From Collinsella sp. (GTDB taxonomy: Bacteria > Actinomycetota > Coriobacteriia > Coriobacteriales > Coriobacteriaceae), in the NCBI GenBank assembly GCA_019419625.1, contig DXZO01000025.1, positions 1-41,853 of the forward strand: DNA of 41,853 nucleotides, given 5' to 3'. The notes beneath the pieces were generated by a model. It was not told the origin of the DNA. It worked only from the letters and a program-made list of their open reading frames with translations, and made no database searches. Shown piece by piece: positions 24,765 to 33,490 of the stretch (position 1 is the first letter of the stretch; the number at the start of each line of letters is the position of its first letter). The translations under genes were made by a program, and so were the position numbers.

Positions 24765-27700
24765 CTAGCGCTTCTTTGGGATTGACCTAAGGCGAGCGAA
24801 CCATAGGGCTGCGGCACCCGAGGTCAGGAGCGCGGTGATGCAAGCGGCGATGGGAGCTGATCCTGTTGCCGGTAGGTCCTGCGGTAGGGTACAGCGTTGA
24901 ATGACACTGTCCTCGTCATGTGACTCAAGTTTATCGCCGCCGCCGTTGCGGCAAAGATCGACGCGTGCGCTGTTGGTGAGTGCAGTTTGGGGTGTGTAAG
25001 CCGACGTTGCCTGCATGTGCACGACTGCGCCCCGAGCATCTGTGCCAAGGATTGCTTTGGCATCGTCAAGGTCGTCGTGCTCATCTTTGAGATCATCACG
25101 GGTCCAAGAATCCGTATCGCTTCGAGTCGTAAAGTCGGCGGCTACCGCACCGTATTCAATGCGAATGCCCGTCACGACGGTATTGGATGCAAGGTCGAGT
25201 TCTTTCGCCTCGAGTGTGTCGGATTCCGTGGTCGAGACATCCGCCTTCCAGAGGTGCCAGCCGTCGTAATCGACGAGGCGGCAATCTTCACCCAGACTCT
25301 CTTTTACTTCGTCGGACTCAAGCCAAGGATTTTCGTGCCCATCGTCAAGCGTCGCGTTTGCCGGCTCATCGACGTCTGTCGAGTCCAACGGCGTCGTGCG
25401 ATACCACACGTTGCACAGACCGTTGAGGTCGCCGATGGCGACGGGGGTTTCGATTGAGACGAATCTCGCCGTGCCGTCTTTGGCGCACTCAAGATCATCG
25501 GTAATCGTAAACTCATCAACCCAAGTAGCGGAATCGTTTCGAGCATCGATGGTATAGGAGAAAAGCCCATCCGTATTGGTTTGCATCGCGGCGCGGTTTT
25601 TTCCATCGCCGTTAGCCAACAGACCCTTCCCGATAGGTTGGACAAGTTCCTGACGCTTGTCGACCTGTCCTTTGATCTCGATGGGCGCATCCTTCATCGC
25701 GACGGATTGGACTTCTCCCGTATCCTTTATTTCAAACGTTATCTCCTCGGCAAGGTCATAGGTCCGCGGAGACATCGTTTCGCGCAACGAGTAGGTGCCG
25801 GGTGCAAGATGTTCGATGCGGTGCGGCTTGTCGGATGAGGTCCAGGAGTCTATTTCGGTTTTATCGGGACCATATAAGGTGAGCTGTGCGCCTTTCACTT
25901 CCTGCTCTCCGCTTGCATCGTCCTTGGAGATATCAACCTTGGTGTAATCGTCGGATGCGTTAAGCCGTGCTTCCACAACGGGTGTTTTCTGGTCGGCATA
26001 GGTAAGGTCGACGATATGATGCGTCCGGTCGAGCAAGAAGCCGGTCGGCGCTTGAGTCTCGACAACCTCGTAGCGTGCGGTGCCAGATCCCAGCGGGAGG
26101 TCGTCCGCGCGTGCTTCTCCAGTTTCATCCGTCGTGACGGTAGCGACAGTCTCACCGTCGAGCGCGGCAATGCTACCGTCGGGGCGCACGATATCACCTG
26201 AGGCACGGATCTCAAAGATGGCGCCCGCGAGGCTGCTGCCGTCTACGGCATCGGTTTTAACGATCCTGATGTTTCCGGTCGCGGCGTGGTCATAATACGA
26301 GACGATTGCAACGGGCGTTAGGTTTATATCGGCGGGTATGTTTACCTCGATCTCTCCGCCGACAAGATAGGGCTCTTTGGCCGAGGTTTCGCGTACATAA
26401 TAGGTGCCCGGCACGAGCGATTCGGGCAGTGTGACGGTCCCGGTCGCGTCAGTCGTAAAGGTGTCCATTACGTTATGTGCTGGATACCAGCAAGTTTGTG
26501 AGACAGGTTTGTGATTGCTGTCGAGTAGTTGGAAGGTGAATCCGGCTAGTGGAACAGAAGCGCCTGTTTGGGCATCGCGTTTTACAATTTGGAGATGCGT
26601 CGACAGAGCGTGGTTGTCCACGATATATTGAAGCTCGGCGCCGTCGGAAATCTGATTGGCCCCGACGGTCCATTCCCCTGCACGTTTAAAACCCTCGGGG
26701 ACGGATTCCGGAACCTCGCGAACCGTGTAGCCGGCACGGTCGTATGGGACGGCTCCGTGGACACCGGCGGGTCGCTTGCCTGCGCCGAACCATGCTTCTG
26801 ACTGATCTTTGGTGGAGGCAAAGCCATAGATGTTTGTGGTCAGTGTGCCAACAACCTGCTGAGAGCTGTTGCTGACAACCTCAAAGACAACACCTCCTGC
26901 CGGCTGCTCCAGGCCGGATTGATCGCTATTGCCGTAGTCCTTGAATTTGGAAATCTCAAGGTCAAACGCAATGGGGATATTGGAAACGCGAGATTCGATC
27001 TCGACCACGCCTGAATCGCCGAGCTGGTCGGCTCCAACGGTGTAAGACCAACTGTCACCGGAGGGCAAATAGCCCTCGGGCGCCTTCGATTCATAGATGG
27101 TAAAGGTTCCCAGGGGGACATCGGTGAGGGTAGCTCGACCGCTTTCATCGGTCCTGAGAGTTTGTGTCCATCCAGGGGTTGATTGCGATACGCACACGAA
27201 TTCTGCTCCTGCGAGCGAAGCTCCAACTTGGGGGTCTGCATTCGTTGCGGCGTCGAGCTTTACAATGCGCAAGGTAATGGTGCCGGGTTGTTCATCAATG
27301 GTGACGTATCCGCCGTTATTCGTCGTGGTAAAGGCAATGCGATCGTGCAGGGGGATATAACCAGCTGGCGCTGTTGTCTCAACTAGGTAGTATGCCGTGT
27401 TGGGTAGGAGTGTTGCCTGCGCTCGACCGTTGCTGTCCATCTGGACGGTGCCGACACGCGCGCCGCTGGCGCTCTCAAAAACATCGAATGTTGCCCCGTC
27501 AAACTGATAAGTATTGTTTCCGCTGGTAATGGCAGCGTTTGCAGACTGCTTTTGGAAGGAAACAGAGACCGCCGGCAGTACATAGAGCATGTCTTGACGT
27601 TTGCTGCCGCCCGATACGGTTCCTATATAGCGCCGCGCGCGGTGCGGAGCGGCTTTGATGCTTCCTGATTTTGCGCTGTCGTGGAGCCACCGCGCAGCCG

Positions 27701-28196
27701 CCACGACTTCATTGTCGGCGGTAAAGTGCCCGCTCTTGGTTTTGCCCTGAGCGGTCGTGTAGGAGTAGGTGCCGTCGACATGGGTAGTGCCGTTGAGCAT
27801 CCATACGGCAAGCTGGGTGGCGGCGCGGGCGCGATCGGGTGAAAGATGGTAACCGCCAAACGACGTGGCGGTAGGATATCCGTGACAAACGATTGCCGCG
27901 AACTCGTCGTCGAGCCACACCCAGCCTTGATCAAAGTTGAGCCATGGACCGCCCGGCTTGGTGGGCCCGGGGCGTTCCTGGTTCATGCAGTAGGCGATCG
28001 AGGCGTCTTGAGCTTCATACTTGCCGATGAAGAAGGGCCCACAATCATCGCTAATAGTGCGGAAGCCGAGCTGGTCGTAGCCATCGACGGCAAATGCGGC
28101 TCCCGGTGCCAGACAGCCGAAAAGCAGGAAGAGGAGCAGGAGCAGCGGACCTGTTGCGATTGCGCTGTGGACAGAGTGCGTGGGTGCGTTGGACAT
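24765..28196 (-). CDS. LPATG-anchored surface adhesin with thioester domain and SpaA/Cna_B-like repeats
   Basis: 1143 residues. Signal peptide 1-36 (long Leu-rich core, APGAAFA end). The N-terminal domain carries the two signatures of a class II thioester domain: YCMN (Cys70) and TQLAVW (Gln128), expected to form a Cys-Gln thioester that can bind host amines covalently. The stalk has several Cna_B/SpaA-like modules of ~90-110 residues, recognisable by LRIVKLDA, LEISKFKD, LQIVKRDA and IRIVKTDA starts and by YYVRET, YEVVET, YSLRET ends, where Lys and Glu could form isopeptide bonds. The sorting signal LPATG is at 1108-1112, then a hydrophobic segment and basic tail. No sortase gene is in the window. 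AAGGAG lies 6 nt before the ATG. Confidence 0.9.
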   Translation of the reverse strand: MSNAPTHSVHSAIATGPLLLLLFLLFGCLAPGAAFAVDGYDQLGFRTISDDCGPFFIGKYEAQDASIAYCMNQERPGPTKPGGPWLNFDQGWVWLDDEFAAIVCHGYPTATSFGGYHLSPDRARAATQLAVWMLNGTTHVDGTYSYTTAQGKTKSGHFTADNEVVAAARWLHDSAKSGSIKAAPHRARRYIGTVSGGSKRQDMLYVLPAVSVSFQKQSANAAITSGNNTYQFDGATFDVFESASGARVGTVQMDSNGRAQATLLPNTAYYLVETTAPAGYIPLHDRIAFTTTNNGGYVTIDEQPGTITLRIVKLDAATNADPQVGASLAGAEFVCVSQSTPGWTQTLRTDESGRATLTDVPLGTFTIYESKAPEGYLPSGDSWSYTVGADQLGDSGVVEIESRVSNIPIAFDLEISKFKDYGNSDQSGLEQPAGGVVFEVVSNSSQQVVGTLTTNIYGFASTKDQSEAWFGAGKRPAGVHGAVPYDRAGYTVREVPESVPEGFKRAGEWTVGANQISDGAELQYIVDNHALSTHLQIVKRDAQTGASVPLAGFTFQLLDSNHKPVSQTCWYPAHNVMDTFTTDATGTVTLPESLVPGTYYVRETSAKEPYLVGGEIEVNIPADINLTPVAIVSYYDHAATGNIRIVKTDAVDGSSLAGAIFEIRASGDIVRPDGSIAALDGETVATVTTDETGEARADDLPLGSGTARYEVVETQAPTGFLLDRTHHIVDLTYADQKTPVVEARLNASDDYTKVDISKDDASGEQEVKGAQLTLYGPDKTEIDSWTSSDKPHRIEHLAPGTYSLRETMSPRTYDLAEEITFEIKDTGEVQSVAMKDAPIEIKGQVDKRQELVQPIGKGLLANGDGKNRAAMQTNTDGLFSYTIDARNDSATWVDEFTITDDLECAKDGTARFVSIETPVAIGDLNGLCNVWYRTTPLDSTDVDEPANATLDDGHENPWLESDEVKESLGEDCRLVDYDGWHLWKADVSTTESDTLEAKELDLASNTVVTGIRIEYGAVAADFTTRSDTDSWTRDDLKDEHDDLDDAKAILGTDARGAVVHMQATSAYTPQTALTNSARVDLCRNGGGDKLESHDEDSVIQRCTLPQDLPATGSAPIAACITALLTSGAAALWFARLRSIPKKR

Positions 28197-28493
28197 GGCT
28201 GCTCCTTATCCCTCGTGCGCCGCATGGGGAGGTTGCGACGCGTAGGATGAGGCTACCCCCGAGGTTCATGCGGGTAAGTACCGGAGCCTGACCAAAAGCT
28301 TGCCCAATTCCTGACAAATTGAGCTCAAATACAACAATCAGGCAAAAGCGCAGGTAGAAGATAAGGAGAACAGGAGGCCAAAGGTCCTCGTCTCCACAAT
28401 TGATGCGATTTTCAAACGAATCTCCACAGCTAAAACAAGCATCGCCACCCTTGTATCGAACAAGACAACCGCGTTATACTAGCCAACACACAA
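28197..28493. other. Divergent region between the adhesin and tRNA-Gly
   Basis: About 300 bp. The left part is the adhesin leader, with a small GTAG...CTAC hairpin near 28241-28256. The right part holds the tRNA-Gly promoter. The middle is AT-rich with no gene or clear operator. No riboswitch family was recognised. Confidence 0.5.
28451..28480 (+). promoter_or_regulatory. Promoter for tRNA-Gly
   Basis: TTGTAT (28451-28456) and TATACT (28475-28480) with an 18-bp spacer, ending 13 bp before the tRNA. Confidence 0.65.
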
Positions 28494-28568
28494 GCGGGCA
28501 TCGCCAAGTGGTAAGGCATCAGCTTCCCAAGCTGACACTCGCGGGTTCGAGTCCCGTTGCCCGCTCCA
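28494..28568 (+). tRNA. tRNA-Gly (anticodon CCC)
   Basis: Seven-bp acceptor stem GCGGGCA/TGCCCGC, a D-arm, the anticodon loop TTCCCAA in a CAGC/GCTG-type stem, and the T-arm GCGGGTTCGAGTCCCG. The 3' CCA is encoded (28566-28568), and the discriminator base is U as usual for glycine. A terminator follows directly. Confidence 0.95.
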
Positions 28569-28575
28569 GAAAAAG

Positions 28576-28611
28576 TAAAAGCACGACACCGTTCCGGTGC
28601 CGTGCTTTTTT
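28576..28611 (+). terminator. Terminator after tRNA-Gly
   Basis: A long hairpin (AAGCACGACACCG with CGGTGCCGTGCTT, one mismatch) followed by six T. Confidence 0.85.
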
Positions 28612-28622
28612 CAATAAAGCGC

Positions 28623-28638
28623 CGGGACTCGAACCCGC
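28623..28638 (-). repeat. Inverted copy of the tRNA-Gly T-arm
   Basis: The 16 bases 28541-28556 of the tRNA (T-arm) recur exactly as reverse complement here, 67 bp beyond the first copy and just after the terminator. First element of the array described at 28612-28992. Confidence 0.8.
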
Positions 28639-28700
28639 CAGGGTGCGAGCGTAAAACAAACGCGAAGCGTTTGTAGCGAGCAGGCGAAGGCGCCGGCAGG

Positions 28701-28759
28701 CGACCGCAGCCGGTGCGGATTTGCGAAGCAAATACGCGGACGTCCCGTTGCCCGCTCCA
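28701..28759 (+). repeat. 59-bp direct repeat ending in a tRNA-Gly 3' copy, copy 1
   Basis: It differs from 28832-28890 at only three positions. Its last 18 bases (28742-28759) are identical to the tRNA-Gly 3' end including CCA (28551-28568). Confidence 0.9.
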
Positions 28760-28831
28760 TCGAGCGCGGGAGACCTTGGGACGGCCAATTCAACAAAGTC
28801 TTCCCCATCGTCTCCGTGAATCCGAGGAGAT

Positions 28832-28890
28832 CGACCGCAGCCGGTGCGGATTTGCGAAGCAAATACGCGGATGTCCCCATGCCCGCTCCA
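28832..28890 (+). repeat. 59-bp direct repeat ending in a tRNA-Gly 3' copy, copy 2
   Basis: Second copy, starting 131 bp after the first. Its tRNA end is slightly changed (GTCCCCATGCCCGCTCCA). Confidence 0.9.
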
Positions 28891-28992
28891 ATTCCAAAAT
28901 GTTAGGTTAATGCCTGCTGCCCATACTCGCACCCGCGCACGGTACAATGGTTGAGTTACGACCAACGTGCCAATAACCAAAAAGGAGCCGCT

Positions 28993-30339
28993 ATGATCGA
29001 TCGCTATACCCGCCCGGAGATGGGACATATTTTCTCCCTCGAGAACAAGTATGCCATTTGGCAGGAGATCGAGGTTCTGGCCTGCGAGGCCCAGGCTGAG
29101 CTCGGCAAGATCGGCATTTCTAAAGACGAAGCCCAGTGGATCCGCGACCATGCCAACTTTGAGAAGGCGAAGGTCGATGAGATCGAGGGGGTCACGCGCC
29201 ACGATGTCATCGCCTTCCTGACCAACATGAAGGAATATATCGACGCCGATGTTCCCGAGGGCGAGCCCAAGCCTAGTCGCTGGGTTCACTACGGTATGAC
29301 CAGCTCCGACCTGGGTGATACTGCTCTGTGCTATCAGCTTACTCAGGCGTGTGACCTGATTATCGAGGACGTCAAGAAGCTCGGCGTGATCTGCAAGCGC
29401 CGCGCCTTCGAGGAGCGCAATACGCTCTGCGCCGGACGCACCCATGGCATCCATGCCGAGCCGATGACCTTCGGCATGAAGTTTGGCTCTTGGGCATGGG
29501 AACTCAAGCGCGACCTTGATCGTCTTGAGGATGCTCGCAAGAACGTTGCCTTCGGTGCCATCTCCGGTGCCGTCGGCACCTACAGCTCCATCGAGCCGTT
29601 CGTCGAGGAGTACGTCTGTGAGCACCTGGGTCTGGTTCACGACCCGCTGTCCACGCAGGTCATCAGCCGCGATCACCACGCCTATCTTGCCGGCGTGCTT
29701 GCCACTACAGCGGCCACCTGCGAGCGCATCGCGACCGAGGTCCGCAACCTGCAGAAGACCGATACACTCGAGGCCGAGGAGCCCTTCCGCAAGGGCCAAA
29801 AGGGCAGCTCCGCCATGCCGCACAAGCGCAACCCCATCACCATGGAGAAGGTCTGCGGTCTGTCGCGCGTCGTGAAGTCCAACGCCCAGGTCGCCTTCGA
29901 CAACGTCGCCCTGTGGCACGAGCGCGACATTTCGCACTCTTCCGCCGAGCGTGTCGCCCAGGCCGATAGCTTCATCGCGCTTGACCATATGTTCCAGTGC
30001 CTCATTCGCGTTATCGACGGCCTGCAGCTGTATCCGGCCCGCATGATGGCCAATCTCAACAAGACCCGCGGCCTCATCTTCTCCTCCAAGGTCCTGCTTG
30101 CCCTCGTCGATACGGGTATCACCCGCGAGGATGCGTACGCCATTGTGCAGGAGAACGCCATGGCCACCTGGCACGAGGTGCAGGATTGTGTCTCTGGCCC
30201 CACCTTTAAGGAGCGTCTCGAGGCCGATCCGCGCTGCACCGTCAGCCAGGAGAAGCTCGACGAGATTTTTGATCCGTGGGACTTCCTCACCCGCATCGAT
30301 ACGGTCTTCGATCGCCTGGAGCAGCTGAACTTCGAGTAG
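28993..30339 (+). CDS. purB: Adenylosuccinate lyase
   Basis: Catalyses two fumarate-releasing steps of purine synthesis (SAICAR to AICAR and adenylosuccinate to AMP). 448 residues. Family motifs: RWVHYGMTSSDLGDTA, the TH of AGRTHGIHAEPMTFG, and the flexible signature loop GSSAMPHKRNPI with the catalytic Ser. AAAGGAG (28981-28987) lies 5 nt before the ATG at 28993; a longer frame from 28951 lacks such a site. purC, the preceding step of the same pathway, is encoded 7 kb downstream, not in one operon. Confidence 0.97.
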   Translation: MIDRYTRPEMGHIFSLENKYAIWQEIEVLACEAQAELGKIGISKDEAQWIRDHANFEKAKVDEIEGVTRHDVIAFLTNMKEYIDADVPEGEPKPSRWVHYGMTSSDLGDTALCYQLTQACDLIIEDVKKLGVICKRRAFEERNTLCAGRTHGIHAEPMTFGMKFGSWAWELKRDLDRLEDARKNVAFGAISGAVGTYSSIEPFVEEYVCEHLGLVHDPLSTQVISRDHHAYLAGVLATTAATCERIATEVRNLQKTDTLEAEEPFRKGQKGSSAMPHKRNPITMEKVCGLSRVVKSNAQVAFDNVALWHERDISHSSAERVAQADSFIALDHMFQCLIRVIDGLQLYPARMMANLNKTRGLIFSSKVLLALVDTGITREDAYAIVQENAMATWHEVQDCVSGPTFKERLEADPRCTVSQEKLDEIFDPWDFLTRIDTVFDRLEQLNFE

Positions 30340-30381
30340 GGTTAACCTAATTCGACCGCTTGCGGATGCATTTCAACCTTT

Positions 30382-30416
30382 GGCGCCTTGCCCGTCTTGG
30401 GCGAGGCGCTTTTTTT
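30382..30416 (+). terminator. Terminator after purB
   Basis: Stem GGCGCCTTGCCC with GGGCGAGGCGCT (one G-U pair), 5-nt loop, then seven T. Confidence 0.9.
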
Positions 30417-30480
30417 ACTGTCGCATATGCGCCCGGGTAATAAAATGAACTCCGACTGCTGTTTCGATGAAAGGGGGCAC

Positions 30481-31317
30481 GTGCCCAGACGCATCAAGCG
30501 GGCCACCATCGTCTCGTTTACGCTCATACTCCTTGTTGCCGTCTGTGCGGGCGCCCTGACGTATACCGTTCGAAGTAGTTCTTCCTCCTCGAATGAAGCC
30601 GATAGAGATCTCCCGGTGCTCAAAATCGGCGTTACGGATAACGACCCCTATGTGTATGTCGATACCACGGGCGATTACGCCGGTATCGATATCGACATCG
30701 CCCGCGAGGCCTGCAAGCGTGCGGGGCTCAAGCCACAGTTTGTCGATATTGACTGGAACGATCGCGACCGGCTGCTCAAAAACGGTGATATCGATTGCCT
30801 GTGGTGTGACTATTCTCCCTGTTATCGCGAGGATAAGTATTACTGGACCGAGCCGTATCTAACCGTGACGGTCTCGGTTGCCGCCAAGAAAACGAGTGGC
30901 ATCAAGTCCTTGGCACATCTCGATGGAAGTAAGACCATTGCGGTGATTGCGGGTTCGGTGAGTGAACGCCGATTGCTTGCGGGGGATCTGGGGGTCTCGT
31001 CGGACGTTCAAATCAAATCATATGGCTCTGCCGAACTCTGCAAAGCCGCTCTAGTCAAAGGGTACGTTGACTGCTGGATGGCGGATGTCCAGTCGCTTGA
31101 CCGACTCGTTGCTCAGTATCCCGGCGTTTACCGTGTGTTTGCCGACAATGTTATGACGGTTGACCTGGGCGTTGCGTTTGATGACAGCTATGAAGGATCG
31201 GTCGTAAAGGATCTCAATACCGCGCTGTTCGACATGGATCGAGATGGCACGATTGACCGTATTGTGGGCAATTACAAGACAGGAGCGACGACGGGCGGGC
31301 AAGGAGGAAATTCATGA
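30481..31317 (+). CDS. Membrane-anchored extracellular solute-binding protein, family 3
   Basis: 278 residues. An N-terminal uncleaved or signal helix (about 9-30) is followed by a two-lobed SBP_bac_3 domain: LKIGVTDNDPYVYVD, GDYAGIDIDIAREACKRAG, DIDCLWCDYSPCYRED and the second-lobe segment TIAVIAGSVSERRL. This family binds amino acids or similar small polar ligands. GTG start at 30481 after AAAGGGGG. No permease or ATPase genes adjoin it. Instead its end overlaps a GGDEF gene by 4 nt, so it probably acts as the sensor subunit of that protein rather than in transport. Four cysteines in the domain could form disulfides. Confidence 0.85.
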   Translation: MPRRIKRATIVSFTLILLVAVCAGALTYTVRSSSSSSNEADRDLPVLKIGVTDNDPYVYVDTTGDYAGIDIDIAREACKRAGLKPQFVDIDWNDRDRLLKNGDIDCLWCDYSPCYREDKYYWTEPYLTVTVSVAAKKTSGIKSLAHLDGSKTIAVIAGSVSERRLLAGDLGVSSDVQIKSYGSAELCKAALVKGYVDCWMADVQSLDRLVAQYPGVYRVFADNVMTVDLGVAFDDSYEGSVVKDLNTALFDMDRDGTIDRIVGNYKTGATTGGQGGNS

Positions 31318-33113
31318 CAACTGATGAGCACCGCTTGAGTCGAAAGACTCTGAACGTCATAGCTGCCAGCGTTATTGTCAGCGCCGTCTTGTTAGGCCTG
31401 TTGTATACGGTTGGAACCCATCGCTGCCTCGAAAAAACGCTTGGGTTTGGCCAAGAAACCATGGTGTTTTTGGAGAACGCTTGCGAAAAATATGACCGCT
31501 ACGAACAGGGGAGAAAAACCGAGGCGACGCACGATTTGCTCGCCGCGGTCGAATCGTTTGCGACGTTCCTGTCCTCTGATCGCGTTGAGGTTAACGACGA
31601 TCTTATCGAGCAATTTGTCCATGCCGAGAACCTTTCGGGGCTGATGGTCATGGGCTCCGATGGCCATATGGCTGCCCACTACGACATCGATGGTCGCGAT
31701 CCGCTCATGTTGTGGCGAGATGAGTTGGCCTGTTCGCCGGTCGCATCGATGTATCAAGGTTCCAAAGTGACCTACTCAACTGTCGATGAGCGCCGTGGTG
31801 TCGTTTTTGCCGTCTGTGCTGTTCCGTATGGCGACGGCGTTGCTCTGGCATACCGCTCACTTGTTTCCGATACGGCGGACGACTATTCATATGCCATAGC
31901 CGACGTGCTTTCGAACAGTACCTTCCACCAGGGTCCCACGGTGCTTGTTATGGAGGATGCGGAGATTGTCTCATCCAACAGTGCCGATGCTGACGTGTCG
32001 CTCGCCCGACTCCTCACCAGCGTAGGAGTTGAGTGGAAAGACGACGGCCTGACGCGCATCGAATATCGAGGAGACGAATGGTATGCCGTGCGTGCGGCAT
32101 ATAAGGACTACCGCCTGTTTGCGCTATATCCCAAATCTGAGGTCATGTCTGACAGGATTTCATTTGTCGCCGTCGGCGTCTTGGTGTGTCTTGCGTTTTG
32201 GGTCGTGGTGCTGTTGGCTCGAAATATCGTTGACCACCGCAATTTGGTCGAAAAGGATAAACAGCTCGGCATTATCAATGCCATAAGCGCCATCTACGAT
32301 TCGACCTTCCTTTTGCATCTCGACACCCTCGAGATCGAGGGGATCAATATGTCGCCGGCGATAGCGAAAATATTTGCCGAGCACAGCGAGGCATATGACT
32401 TTATGGACACGGTCTGCCGGGATATCGTGAGCCCCGAAAGCCGCGAAGCGGTTGTGGGACTCGTAGATATAAGTTCGCTTCGTGAACGTATGGAGGGCGT
32501 ACCGTACTTGGCTGCCGAGGTGCGAGATTGTCGAGGCGCTTGGTACTCGCTACAGGTTGTCCCCCAGCATCGCGATGAGCAAGGCCGGCTGGAGTCGGTC
32601 GTCGTGGCGACGCACAACATATCGATGGTCAAGCATGCCGAGGAGCTGTCATATCAAGACAAACTGACGGGGCTTCGCAACCGCAACTATCTTGAATCGC
32701 GCGGAGATAGCCTGGTAAACGAGGACTTGCCCGTGAGCGTGATTATGTTGGACTGCAATTATCTCAAGCGGACCAACGACATCTATGGTCACGAGATGGG
32801 GGATGAACTGCTGCGACGGACGGCGTCCGCGCTGCGGCGGGTGGCTGGTGCGGATTATCTGCCGATGCGCCTTGGCGGCGACGAGTTTTTGCTGGTTTGC
32901 CCCCATACTGACAACGAGTCTGCGCTCGGGCTGGAACAGGATCTTCGTCTCGGTCTTGCCGCGGTAAGCGATGAGGCCCTGACGGTCAGCGCATCGATTG
33001 GCGTGGCGACCGTCGAGACGGCTGGAAATACGCTGGCCGATGTATATCGTGTCGCCGACCACAATATGTATCGGGAGAAGCGCACGGTCCACGCACAGGG
33101 TGCGGACTGCTAA
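31314..33113 (+). CDS. Membrane sensor diguanylate cyclase (GGDEF)
   Basis: 599 residues. Two membrane helices (about 13-33 and 282-306) flank a ~245-residue extracellular region of Cache-like size. A PAS-like region (about 310-435) follows, then a GGDEF domain: YQDKLTGLRNRNYLE, LDCNYLKRTNDIYGHEMGDELL and RLGGDEFLLV with an intact GGDEF at 521-525, so it should make cyclic di-GMP. The RxxD inhibitory site before GGDEF is not seen. The start overlaps the upstream binding-protein gene by 4 nt, which suggests one signalling unit. The ligand is unknown. Confidence 0.9.
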   Translation: MTTDEHRLSRKTLNVIAASVIVSAVLLGLLYTVGTHRCLEKTLGFGQETMVFLENACEKYDRYEQGRKTEATHDLLAAVESFATFLSSDRVEVNDDLIEQFVHAENLSGLMVMGSDGHMAAHYDIDGRDPLMLWRDELACSPVASMYQGSKVTYSTVDERRGVVFAVCAVPYGDGVALAYRSLVSDTADDYSYAIADVLSNSTFHQGPTVLVMEDAEIVSSNSADADVSLARLLTSVGVEWKDDGLTRIEYRGDEWYAVRAAYKDYRLFALYPKSEVMSDRISFVAVGVLVCLAFWVVVLLARNIVDHRNLVEKDKQLGIINAISAIYDSTFLLHLDTLEIEGINMSPAIAKIFAEHSEAYDFMDTVCRDIVSPESREAVVGLVDISSLRERMEGVPYLAAEVRDCRGAWYSLQVVPQHRDEQGRLESVVVATHNISMVKHAEELSYQDKLTGLRNRNYLESRGDSLVNEDLPVSVIMLDCNYLKRTNDIYGHEMGDELLRRTASALRRVAGADYLPMRLGGDEFLLVCPHTDNESALGLEQDLRLGLAAVSDEALTVSASIGVATVETAGNTLADVYRVADHNMYREKRTVHAQGADC

Positions 33114-33226
33114 TCTTGCCCCCGCGAGTCCATGCATCGTAGGATGTTGAATCGGTGCTTGCGATAATAAGTCGGCCCAGGCGGGGATAATAGACGTCTG
33201 AAATTTCTTTCTGAGAGGGGATCTCA

Positions 33227-33490
33227 ATGATTAGTTTTGACTACAAGCCGCAGGGTGTATGCTCTCGCAATATTCACCTCAATCTCTCTGACGATGGCAG
33301 CAAGGTGCTGGGCGTTGAGTTTACCGGCGGCTGTGACGGCAATCTCAAGGCAATCTCCAAGTTAGTCGAGGGTGCTCCTGCCGATCGCGTAATCGAGGTT
33401 CTCGCCGGTAATACCTGCGGTATGAAAAAGACCTCTTGCGCCGATCAGCTTACGCGCGCTATCGAGGCCGCTCGCGCCGAGATCGCCTAA
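33227..33490 (+). CDS. TSCPD-domain protein (TIGR03905 type)
   Basis: 87 residues with four cysteines in the pattern of the TSCPD family: GVCSRNI, FTGGCDGNLKAI, NTCGMKK and TSCADQL. Related domains occur at the C-terminus of NrdJ ribonucleotide reductases, where the cysteines bind metal. A stand-alone function is not established. Clear ribosome site GAGAGGGG before the ATG. Its TAA overlaps the ATG of the next gene by one base. Confidence 0.85.
   Translation: MISFDYKPQGVCSRNIHLNLSDDGSKVLGVEFTGGCDGNLKAISKLVEGAPADRVIEVLAGNTCGMKKTSCADQLTRAIEAARAEIA

Larger units (their letters stand above)
28612..28992. other. Array of tRNA fragments and stable hairpins between tRNA-Gly and purB
   Basis: Non-coding. 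After the inverted T-arm copy come a hairpin with CAAACGC-GAA-GCGTTTG (28657-28673), then two 59-bp direct repeats that each hold ATTTGC-GAA-GCAAAT and end in a copy of the tRNA-Gly 3' end. Three GCGAAGC cores are present (28662, 28723 and 28854), a heptamer known to form an unusually stable DNA mini-hairpin. The last 100 bp hold the purB leader with a TACAAT (28943-28948) that could be a -10. Confidence 0.7.

Noticed and set aside
28197..28330. Riboswitch (cyclic di-GMP type) in the adhesin leader
   Set aside because: The conserved bases of that class are not present; only a small hairpin is seen.
28612..28890. CRISPR array in the repeats after tRNA-Gly
   Set aside because: Only two 59-bp repeats, ending in tRNA sequence, with no regular spacers and no cas genes.
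28519..30174. Minus-strand open frame across purB and tRNA-Gly
   Set aside because: Antisense to a clear enzyme gene and to a tRNA; the GLEP-type peptide is the usual false translation of a tRNA T-arm.
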